A DNA stretch of 64,000 nucleotides from contig RBKR01000018.1 of assembly GCA_004835665.1 (NCBI GenBank), positions 1,054,001 through 1,118,000 of the forward strand. The letters run 5' to 3'. Positions 11,840 through 22,300 of the stretch are shown piece after piece. The stretch's first letter is position 1, and every line of letters begins with the position of its first letter. The translations under genes were made by a program, and so were the position numbers. Under the pieces are notes generated by a model. It ran no database searches. It had not been told where the DNA came from and saw only the letters and a list, made by a program, of their open reading frames with translations. Source of the DNA: Phoma sp. XZ068. Taxonomy: Eukaryota; Ascomycota; Dothideomycetes; Pleosporales; Didymellaceae.

Positions 11840-12313
11840 TTAAGTGAAGGCGATTCCACGTGATTTGATGAATGTATCAATGCCGCAAAACTATATAATG
11901 GTATTTTTAATCCTTCCAAGCCCATCTTTTCAGTGCATCAATAACTTCTTCAGCTGATGACCCAAGATGTTAGAAATGAACCTAGGGCAGTTGTGGGGTC
12001 GGCCAGCATCGGCCAAACTTGAGCACACCCTTTCCACATACACGTTTCGAAGACCAAAGACCATCAAGTTCTCATTGAAAATGATCTCGGCAGAAGAGGA
12101 GCGAGCGAGCGAAATTTTGCACGCAGGTCCAAGATGACCGTTGACCTTCCTATCATGGACCTCTTAAGCCTACCTGCCTGTACTGGTTAGAGATCGTCAC
12201 TCAAAGTGGGGTACCTTGTACCTCGTTCAAGTACCACAACATAAGACGATTGCTCGCTCCAATTTTTCCCTTGGCTGTTATAGAGAAAGCATCAAGTCAT
12301 ACAAGCTTCGACG
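11840..12313. other. Promoter-side spacer of the Asp-box protein gene
   Basis: No gene is seen in this stretch between the tRNA and the start codon at 12314. Confidence 0.4.
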
Positions 12314-13384
12314 ATGAAAAGCCTCAGCACAGCCATTGGGCTCAGCGCACTCTGGGCTTTCACCGCAACCGCCCTTCCGAGCACGTACCCAGTCTCCGGG
12401 CCTTTATCCCTGACATGGGATCTCAAGTCAACAAACAGCACCCAGCAATTCCGAGGCCTATCACCAATCTCAGACCGAGTAGTCTGGGTCTCAGGAACTA
12501 ACAGCACCGTCCTGCGTACCACAAACGGCGGCGCGTCATGGTCCAATGTCTCCCCACACGTCGCTCCGGAGAATTCGACAGCCTTCCAGTTCCGCGACAT
12601 ACAGGCGTTCTCTGATAGATCTGCCCTGGTATTGTCGATCGGCGAGGGAAATGCAAGCCGTATCTACCAAACTTCCGATGGCGGTAAATCCTGGAGACCA
12701 ACATTTATCAATACCGAACCCACCGCTTTTTATGATTGTATGGCGTTCGAGAACAGGAAACATGGTCTGGCGATGAGTGACCCTGTCGATGGTAAATTCA
12801 GGCTGATAGAAACCTGGGATGGCGGCGCGACTTGGAGGATCGTCGATTCGGCAGGAATACCTGCTGCCTTGACGGGAGAATTCGGGTTCGCGGCAAGCGG
12901 GACGTGTATTGAAGCTGCTGCGGGGCGATGGTATGTTGCCTCTGGTGGTGTGGACCCGGGACGGGTTTTCTGGAGCGACGACGGGCATCAGTGGAAGGTC
13001 AGCAATAGTTCGATTGCAGGTGGTGCAGCAGCTGGTGTGTTCTCTGTACGGTTTCGAGATGAGAAGAACGGGATTGCTGTTGGCGGAGACTATGAAAAAC
13101 CCGCGGGTAATGTTAATAACGCCGCATGGTCGAAAGATGGTGGCAAGACATGGCAGAGGGCTGAGAGTTTCCCCGGAGGGTATAGGTCGGGCGCGTCATG
13201 GGTGCCTGGACGAGGTCGCACTGCTGTTGCGGTGGGAACGTCAGGTTCAGATATCACCTATGATGGGGGCAAAAATTGGCAAGTGATTAGTAACGGAACG
13301 TTCGACGCGGTGGAATGTGTCAGTAAGAATACTTGCTGGGCATCAGGATCTGGTGGCCGGGTTGCCAGATTGAAACTTTCTTGA
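12314..13384 (+). CDS. Secreted Asp-box (BNR-repeat) beta-propeller protein
   Basis: This is an intronless 356-aa frame with a clear signal peptide (about residues 1-20, ending ATALP). The mature part carries about six Asp-box motifs of the form S/T-x-D/N-G-G-x-x-W: TTNGGASW, TSDGGKSW, TWDGGATW, SDDGHQW, SKDGGKTW and TYDGGKNW. This spacing predicts a six- or seven-bladed propeller of the sialidase/YCF48/Vps10 type. Potential N-glycosylation sites are frequent. It lacks the sialidase Arg triad and FRIP motif as far as I can see, so enzymatic activity is not predicted. An extracellular carbohydrate- or protein-binding role is possible. The gene converges on the large pectin-methylesterase gene. 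Confidence 0.85.
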   Translation: MKSLSTAIGLSALWAFTATALPSTYPVSGPLSLTWDLKSTNSTQQFRGLSPISDRVVWVSGTNSTVLRTTNGGASWSNVSPHVAPENSTAFQFRDIQAFSDRSALVLSIGEGNASRIYQTSDGGKSWRPTFINTEPTAFYDCMAFENRKHGLAMSDPVDGKFRLIETWDGGATWRIVDSAGIPAALTGEFGFAASGTCIEAAAGRWYVASGGVDPGRVFWSDDGHQWKVSNSSIAGGAAAGVFSVRFRDEKNGIAVGGDYEKPAGNVNNAAWSKDGGKTWQRAESFPGGYRSGASWVPGRGRTAVAVGTSGSDITYDGGKNWQVISNGTFDAVECVSKNTCWASGSGGRVARLKLS

Positions 13385-13744
13385 ATCATTAGCACTGTAT
13401 AGATTGAAATCGATACTGCGAGAAGATACCCGCCCACTTTTTTAATGGTTGAACCTGGCGAGTAGCAGCCGTGCAGCGAGGTCTGAGTACTTTTCAACCA
13501 CTCTCGTGCATTGGCTGCATGTTAAGAACTTGTCTGGAAAGCCACCTTCTAGGTTATTAGCCTATGAGAGTCTGATTTAAATAGATTTGAGAGATACATG
13601 AGGTTATGGGTTATAAAATTCCATAACCCTTACTCTAGACTATGATTGCATTCATTTTAAATTATTTACATCGTCCCCTCTTCATGCCTTTATACATTAA
13701 ACAATATCTGTAATAGACTTGCACAAGATCGCAGTAAACTATCT
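13385..13744. other. AT-rich spacer between convergent genes with a hairpin
   Basis: An 8-bp inverted repeat GGTTATGG/CCATAACC occupies 13602-13609 and 13621-13628 with an 11-nt loop. The position between two convergent genes suggests 3'-end processing or no function at all. Confidence 0.4.
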
Positions 13745-16700
13745 TCAGTCGCAGGCTGGTGCGTTCTTCGCAGTCATCGTAAACGTGGACCAAATGGTTG
13801 TTGTGCTCTTTGCAGTCACAGTCTTAGTGCCTACAGGAGCAGTCACTGTGCTTGTAGCCACGCCGCCGCCCAGTGTACTTGTCTGAAAGATAGTGTGCGT
13901 GCTGACAGGAAGCGTGGTGCGGACGGTAGAAGTCACATCCGTAGATTTGGTGATGAACACCGTCTGTTGAGGTGCCGTGATGACTTCAGTCGAGGTACGA
14001 GTTTGGAGGCTGCTGATCGTTACAGCTTCGAGCGTAACGGTTTGGAAATGCTCCTCCGTGACATAGCTTGTGGACAAAACAGTCGTCGTCGAAGCCTTCA
14101 AAGTTGTAGTCTTCCCGATCGTCTCCGTTGATGTCACTGTGGCGAAATGGGTGGCACCAGTCTGTACGATAGTTGTAGTCTTCACAAAAGACGTCAAACT
14201 CAAGGTGCTGGTAGAACCAGGTTGTGTGAACGTCTTAACCTTGGCAACCGAAGTCTCGGTAACGAAGGCTGTGGATCCAGCTTGTGTAGCTGTCACGGTC
14301 TTTACGAAACTAGTGACTGCTGTGCTGATCGTGATAGTGGTGGTGCTGGCAGCCGCGCGAGGGAGGATAGCCCCACGGCGGACCATAAATGCAGGCTCAG
14401 TGGGAACACAAGACTCAGTCGTTGTAGTCTTCTTAGTGACCGTCTTAAGGGACACTGTGCTGATAGTAACTGAGCTCTTAGGCTTCACTGTAGTAGTCTT
14501 TGTGCTACTCGGTTCTATAGAGGTGACCGTCTTGATTGTTGTGGAAGCGCCCTTGGGAGTGACGGTGCTTACGAGCGTGGTAGTAATCCCCTCGCTGTGT
14601 GTTACGGTCGTAGGCTTGATGCTGACGGTCTGAACATGAATTGTAGTTGTAGTGCCCTTGACTGTTGAAGTGGGAGCCTTTACAGTTGTGACTCCGCCAA
14701 CTGTAGTCGTGGCCTTGACAATACTGTGCTTGGTAGCAACGGCTGGGGTGACGGTGAGGCCAACGTCCTGAGTAAGGACGAGTGTAGAGGTAGAAGTAAT
14801 GTCGGGCGAAGTGTACGAACTGGTTACCGTTTCTTTTGCAACCTCAGTCTTGATGACATCCGCGCCGGTGAGAGACACAGTCGATGTAACCTTGACCACA
14901 GTGGTTGAGGTCACGTCGGGCTGTGTGATTGTAGTGCTAGCCGTGAGTTTGACAACAGATGTTGCAGTGGTATAGACAGTGATGACAGGTAAAGTTGACG
15001 ACGATGTCACACTTGAGCTCAATTGGGTGCTGGAAGCCGAGATTGCTGACGATGAAGCGGTAGCGCAGGTCTGGGCGGAGCCGACGCCAACTCTGAAAGG
15101 CTGTGTGTCGATGCGAGCGAAGTCGATGAATTTTGTAGAGGCAAAAAAGTTGCCTAGTTGGAATTGCGCAACATCTACATCAGAGAACTGCTGCGAGAAC
15201 GAAGCACGGTTGCAGATGTTCGAGCCTGGTCCAAAGTTGTGATATTCTCCGAAAATGACACCAGACGTCTGCGGCGATGACTTGCTCCACTGATTCCACC
15301 CAGCAGCGCTTATCATCGAGTCGAAGTAGCAGTCTACGAACGCCACGCGTGCGTTGTTATTCCATGGTCGGCCGAGGCCGACGTTCTTGAAAGGACCTTT
15401 GCCAAGCGCAGGCTTGACCGTACACTGGTCAAAGACAAGGCCTCCGGCAGTAGTATTGGTCACACGCTTATCTGCGGTAATGCTGACCCCGTCCTCATTG
15501 GGTGAGATGGTCGAATCAAGGAAGTAAGCTGCCCCGCTTCCATATATGAAATCGACGTTACTAAGAATATTAGCTTTGAACAGACTAAAGAGGTCAAAAT
15601 TTGTCCTACCCCTCGATGTATGTCTTGAATGTGAACAGGGTGCCCGAGATGCTGAGTGTATCCTGGTTGCCATATATTTGGCAGCCATATAGCGCTGCGA
15701 ACTTGCTACTTTTCACTGCGAAGCCGAGCGAGGCAATATTCTGAGTTGTGCCAGCTGTATTGCGGAAGTTGATGTTGTAGGCGTAGAAGTTGTTACCTGT
15801 AGCATACACGGTGGCTCCATCGGTATTGCTCCCCTCCGTACCCTGGGTATCAATGCCGCGATTGAACTCAATTGAGACTTGGTTTTGGGAGTAGTCGTTT
15901 GTGGCAGTGCTGTAGCCCATGAAGATGGTTGTGCCAGACTTGTTGACAATGAGCTGCTCATTGTATACGCCAGGATAAATGAAGATTGTGGCGTTAGTCT
16001 TGCTAGAAGCTGGGGCAGCATTTAAGGCATCCTGAATGGTCTGGTAGGAAGTGACACCAGTAATTGGGGTCTTAGAAACAATGAGAGCGCCACTTGGTGG
16101 GGTCGTACCATCCACAGTAGAGTTGCCGCCAACTGTTGTGTTTGTAGGAACCGAGGGAATGACATTCGCGGGCACTGGAGTTACGATCGTGTTCCAGTAA
16201 GTCATGTCAATCCATTCAGTCGAGTCCATCACTGACGCAAGCGAGTATGTGTCAGATGCGAGAAGGGTAGCATACCCAAATGTTTGACGAGCAGCCGCAT
16301 TGTTCTCCCAGTTTGACGGGCCGCTATTATTAAACTCTGCGAAAGTGATGTGATCCGTTCGCGGATCAGTAGCACTCCAAACTTTCCATCCCGCAGGCGC
16401 GATCGTCGAGTCAATATAACTATTTTTGATGACAACCAGAGCATATGCAGAGTATGGGCGGCCCAGATAGACTTTGTTTGTGAGGTCGTCCACGGCACCA
16501 GGAGCGGCGGTGAAAAGGCAATTGTCAAAGATGTATCCGCCGATGGCAGACGAGGAAACTCTGCTATGGGCTGTAATTGCTGACGACTTGCGCTTAGCGC
16601 CGATTGTGCAGCCCTTGAAGTAAGCCTTCGAGTAACCCCAGATGAAGTCGATAGCACTTAGGTATGTCAGTCCACATATAACGACATGAAAACGGGAACA

Positions 16701-19608
16701 AATACTCACCCACCGATGTAGCATGACTCATAGTACTGATAACCAGTGGTAGCACCAGTAAGCAGAGTATCCTGCCATCCATCGAACGAGCAGCCATAGA
16801 AGGCAATGTCGTTGCCGTAGATGGAGGCTGCAAGTGTCACATAAGAAGCCTCAGCACCGTCGAGATTGTCTGTGTTGATCATCGCAATGTTGTAGAAGCT
16901 GATGCGGCTAGATGCGGTCTGTACGGTGGCGGTCTCGGCGTTAGAGTGCCCAACAGGTAGCGGCGAGACGGATAGGCCACGAGAAAACGTGATCGTGACT
17001 GTATTGTCCTTGTACGACTGGCCAGGATTACCGCTGGTGTACCCAATAATCCTTACGGCGCCAGGGCGATTGATCGATGGCACCTGCTCGTTGTAGCTAC
17101 CTGGGTAGAGAAAGATCGACTGGTTCGTGGCATCCTTGGGTAAAGATGCGAGTGCTGCAGTGACACTAGTGAACGCGGCGTCATGGCTACCATCAACCGA
17201 TACAACGACGGCCCCAGCAGGAGGAGCTGAGCCATTGTCAGGGTGGGCATTGATGGTTGATGTGCTAGAGCTACCGTTGGGACTGGTGCTGTTGGTGGAA
17301 GGTGGGAGCGAGGGACCAGTCAAGCTGTAGGATGGGATGTAGTTGTAGGCGGTCTGGTCGAGCCAAGTAGTATCGCCTATCCAAGCAGCAAGCTCGTATT
17401 GCGCTGCTTGAGCGGCAGTTAAATTAGTTGCAAAGCTGGCCCGCTGCGTCGCTGCCTGCCACGAGCCAGGGCCAGTGTTCGCATATTCTCCGAACATGAC
17501 GTTTGAGGTCTGTGGAGCGCTCGTTGACCAGACTGACCAACCAGCAGGGGAGATATGCTTGTCGATATAACTGTTGGTATAAACTGCAATCGAGTTCTCG
17601 GAGTAAGGGCGCCCAAGATAGCTAAGCCCAAACGAACTTCCGTAGGTGGAGCTGTAGGTGATGACGGAGCGATCGAAGACGTATCCCCCAGTGGTACTCG
17701 CACTTGGGCGGGCTTGCGCGGCAATGCAGCTGCCAGGAGTATTGGTGACAATCATACATTGATAGAAGAAGGCAGTCGAGTAGCCCCAGATGAAGTCAAC
17801 CGACCTTTGAGATATTAGCCTGTGTTGATATGGACGCGTAGAATTCAAATACCTACCCTTCAATATAGCAGTTGGAGAATACCTGCGTGCCCTTATTAGC
17901 TAGTAATGTGTCCTGGAATCCAGTGAAGGAACAGCCGTATGCAGCAATATTTGCCCCATAAAAGTCAGCGGCCAGGGCAGCTGTATTCTTGGTCTGCGGG
18001 TAAACGTTGGCGAAGTTGATGTTATATAAGGCCAGGCCGGAGTTGTCGGAAGTCTTCTTAGCATAGATGACGGGAGTGATTTCATTTTGACCAGCACTTG
18101 TCAAGACACCGTTCGAGGTCTGAATGGTGACCTGGTTTTGCGTGTAATCACGGGTGCTGTTGGTTGCTCCAACCAATGTGACTTTACCCTTACGAGTGAT
18201 TGAAATTTGCTCGTTGTAGACTCCAGCTCCAATCTGAATGGTGTATGCCTTGGAATCGTTTGGTAGGGCGGCGATGGCATCAGTCACTGTGCTGTAGTCG
18301 CATGAACCAGGATTCTTAGATACAGTGAGGGTGGTAGAAGCGGCACAAGGTGAAGCGGTCGACGAGGCACTAACGCTAGTACCGGCCGAGGCGGTGGAGT
18401 TCGACGTGCTTGAAGGAGCGATAGAGCTAGCTGAAGAACTAGCAATAGCTGAGGATGAAGCGAGGGCGAGTTGCGCCGCGTCTGAATCGGCTACAGAAGA
18501 CAACACAGAAGAGTCGATCCACGAAGTTGAGGAGTTGCCGTAGGGGTAGAAGGCATTCGCAAAGACTTTGTCAACAGTATACTGCGATACTTGATCTGCC
18601 GTGAGCAATTTGTCGTATGTAGGACGAGTCGCCACGTTCTTAGCGTATGATCCGGCCCCTGTTGTGGCAAACTCGCCATAGAACGATGAGATGGTGGCTG
18701 CTGAGGGGTGAATCCCTGCTGAGGAAACCAGGCTTCCCATGGCGATGTTTCGATAGATGACAGTTGCACCAGCTCCATTTGGCGCTGCTAGGTATACACC
18801 AGTGTTGCTATAGCCAGGCTTCTGCTCGATAGACCCCGAATCGAATACAACTGTAGAGTTATAGAAGACGTTGTTTACAGTCGCACCCTTCGAGTAAACA
18901 ATGCTGGCACCGGAAGTCAACGGTACAATTGTCGACTTATACACGTACATTGACGGAACATTGTAGAAGATCTTGTCCGAACCCTCGATCCTTGAGTTGG
19001 CAAAGAACGTTGTTCCATAGGATGCAGAGATAGCAGTCCCTCCAGGAGATACAACGGAACATCCATAGAAGGCGATATTGCTACCTCTCAAAGCAAGTAC
19101 GATTGCGTTGGCGGATGGGCCTGTGCTGGCAGAATTGAGAAAATCAATATGCTTTAATGTGACGCCTTTGGCACTGCTAGACCCAATGGTGAGCGCTGCA
19201 GCAGTGTTGGAGATGACGACTTGGTTCTGAGACCAGTCAGCAGCATCTGTGGCGGTGGCTCCAACGATTGTAACTGTCGCAGTGCCAACGACGGTGACTG
19301 CTTCCGAATAAGTTCCTACCAAGGTTAGACTTCGACTTCAAGGATATATCTAGGTATGCAACGAAAGGCTTACCGGGTAGAACTGTCACAGTGGGAACAC
19401 CGCTGTTCTGCGCGGCACTGACAGCGGCGTTGATAGCAGTGTATGAGCCTGAGCCGTCAATTGCCACAGTGATCGCAGAGATTGTGCTACTTGTAGTCAA
19501 CGAGGGTGACGCGAGGGATGTGCTTGAAGCGATTGAACTGCTGCTAATGGTCGAGTTGGACTGTGCACATGCGAGCCCAGCAAGGGTGGCAAAACCAAAC
19601 GACCGCAT
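13745..19608 (-). CDS. Secreted protein with four tandem pectin-methylesterase (CE8) domains and mucin-like tail
   Basis: Five exons are inferred: 19608-19374, 19315-17857, 17804-16710, 16656-15610 and 15560-13745 (introns 49-58 nt), giving 1883 aa. A signal peptide (residues 1-15, ...GLACAQS) and a Ser-rich linker precede four pectinesterase beta-helix domains. Domain A (about 45-330) lacks the active-site motifs. Domain B (about 400-730) has GFQDTLL, SVDFIWG and LGRPYS. Domain C (about 775-1080) has GWQDTLL, AIDFIWG and LGRPYS. Domain D (about 1120-1470) has GNQDTLS, NVDFIYG and LGRPWN. The last ~400 residues are Thr/Ser/Val-rich (TTTTV-type words) and probably heavily O-glycosylated; no GPI signal is seen. 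CE8 enzymes demethylate pectin, usually in single-domain secreted form. Introns 2-4 fall at the same codon (YIEG^VDFI) in the same phase, which confirms the model and indicates duplication. Confidence 0.9.
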
Positions 19609-22300
19609 AGCGAGTGACGATCTTCGAGAAGAAGATGATGAGAAGGGACGAATGTGTGAGGATGCGCGGGTTGATGAGCTCTTGGATTACGATGATCTGC
19701 CCAGGGATACGATTGATCTGGTATTTGGAGTAGCCTAGACGTGGTGCCGTACCTTAATCGGGAATCGACATGTCTGCAGATTGAACCTCAGCTGGACTAT
19801 CTGAAGTGGCGGGCTATTGTGTGCAGGGGTACTCATCGCGAGAATTTATCCAAAACCCGAGGCGAACAGATCTCAGTGATGACAGTTGCTACCTGGGTAT
19901 TGACCATCAGGACCCATCCACCTCGCAATTAATGAACCAGAATGCATCATTCTTGTACATCGACACATTTGCTACGGCCTGCGAGTGCGAGCCGATCACC
20001 ATCGAGCATTTCAACAACTCTACAACTTCAGGTGTCTGCAATATCTTGATTCGTGGCATCTGACAGATAACCGATTGCGAGGCTTACCGAGAGCCATACT
20101 AAGGCCGGGTGAGGCACCTGTAAACGTCTAGGTCAGCCGTGCGTGAACTAGCAATTTATCGGGATCTTTCATTTAACCACGGCATGCACTCTTGAGGTGC
20201 ACGCCTTCCGGCTCCTGTTGCAAAGTTGCGCATAGTTAGGTTTACAAAAAGAAGCATGAAATTAAATGAAGGGATCGGAGGAGACAGCGCGCCGGTACGT
20301 ATCTGGTCAGGTTAGACACCAATATGACCTGAAGTCGTGAGCGTGGCCTGGAAAAACATATCGATAAGCTAGAGCATTCGATGTAATGGCGAGAACAATT
20401 GATTTCGCCACGTGGGGGAGAAGCGCTGCGAGCCGAGGCCGCTGAAAAGCGCCAAGGGCGGAATGCTGAGTCGCTGCTGATACAGAGACTTGAATCCCTC
20501 ATGCTCAAGTGCAACACGTAGCCAAAAGGCTGACATAATCGGCTTTGAACATCATGAACAGGCTCGCATCGGGATCCTAGCAGCACCCAGCATACCGGGT
20601 AATAAGATCTGCACTGTGTGGGCGTGATATTTGAGTCAAGCCTTGTGAAAAACGTGGCGCGGAAGGCTTGTTCCTAATGTTACCTTCAAGCCTCGAATGC
20701 AGGAATCGCTTCTTCACTAGGGCAAGTGAAGGGTGCAGACGTTCGATTCGAGGATAAATTATTCTGCTGTTCCCGCGGGGCGCAAAAGTGGTATTGGCGA
20801 ACTTCGAGCGCCCGCACAGATCATCCCGTCCATCGTTATCCACTACGAAACCTTTCTGTTGTTCTGCGGAACAAAGCACCTCATGACCTCTCGCCTTTAC
20901 GATTGTCAACGGCGAGCAAACAGTTCCATACCTTTCCCGAGAAAGGCCACCGGCAGGCGGCGTCGACATTAGCACTGCTCGTAGAAACAGCGTGTCAATA
21001 CCTAAGTAGGAAGATACGACCTGCTTTCTTTGGATATTGCATTAAGATCCGTCGAAGTTCGATCCCGTGATTTAAATCGTAAGGCCATTTGTGGAAGCAG
21101 GTGGTGTCGAACAGGATGTGGACGTGCGGTGTTTGCGTTGACTCTGTGGTCTTCTTCTCGTTAGCTCGCTACATAAGTACCTACCACAGGCCATCGCTTC
21201 TCGAAGGCAACCCTCCTCACCATCCTGCAGTCTCTCTGCTCTTATTCACCACGACCCTTTCGGTCCGAGGCCCAAACCTTGAGCATTGCTTTTCTCCTCC
21301 AGTCAAGCATGCGATGACGATGTACATAAACCGGACCTACACCGCCAAGGACATCGGCGGTCGGCGCAATTGCGCCACCGGTCGCTGACGTCTTAGACTG
21401 TCGCTTAAGAATGGACCGAATCTCTTGTCCGTGTACAACAAACTCGGATTTGTGCATCCCCGACCCGTGTTCACTTCAACGAAAATTGCTTCACAACGCT
21501 GACATATGCCTAACACAGTCGAACCGTCTCACGAAGCATCCGGCGGCTCGTGGTCAGCATGTGATCACGGATGACGCATTCGCCAGCTCACATCACACAG
21601 TTCAGAGTGCGTGAAGGTCAAATACCTGGACGATGTAGCGTATAACGGTGAGTTGTCCGCTTCTTTGGGCTGCCAAGTAGAGAACGTGCACCCGCCACGT
21701 TTATCGTGGGCCATCGTTCCGATCTCACAGCCTGCAAGATACCTCGCATAAGCGTTGCATCTTGTGTTGGACCAAGAACATTTCGAAGTATTCCATCCAA
21801 CAAGTTCGGTGTTCGGTGCTTTAAAGCGGACATGCTTTGTTATTTTGAGTTAGTATGGACCCACTTTCCCGTGTTTGAAAGTGAAGAAGCCCATTCACAA
21901 GGATCTTGCGTTTGTGCTGCGCTCGGAGCCGGACATCAAGGACTCCATGGCAACTCCCGGCCTGTCCAACCCAAGTCCCTGGCAGTGGAAACCATGTCAC
22001 AGCTGCGTTTCCGCCCAATAGGAATGGCAGAATCAAAATTGGAGTTGGAATTAATGGGTTTTCGTACCACGATACCCGCACCAATTTGCTCCTTTGATGC
22101 TCTATCCAGATCGCCTTACAACGGCCAAAGACTACCTGCCTTCGCTCTCGCACAACATAAGCAGCGACTACGGGCCGATTCTGCGAGAGTGACATTTGTT
22201 CTCATTTGGTTCCATCGTTGCCATCTTGCTCTCTCACTCTCTGTCCTTTAATCTTCATTTCGAATGCCAGTGTAGGCAGCATAATCCTAACACGACCACC
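19609..22300. other. Intergenic, no supported gene (2.7 kb)
   Basis: Several open frames of 60-180 codons occur but overlap one another on both strands and show no recognisable domain. This is the promoter region of two divergent genes. The last 100 bases before 22301 are pyrimidine-rich, typical of a fungal core promoter and leader. Confidence 0.5.

Noticed and set aside
13602..13628. Hairpin between convergent genes as a terminator
   Set aside because: Fungal RNA polymerase II genes do not use intrinsic hairpin terminators; noted only as a structure.
20242..22251. Several 70-180 codon frames in the large intergenic region
   Set aside because: They overlap each other on both strands and show no recognisable protein features.
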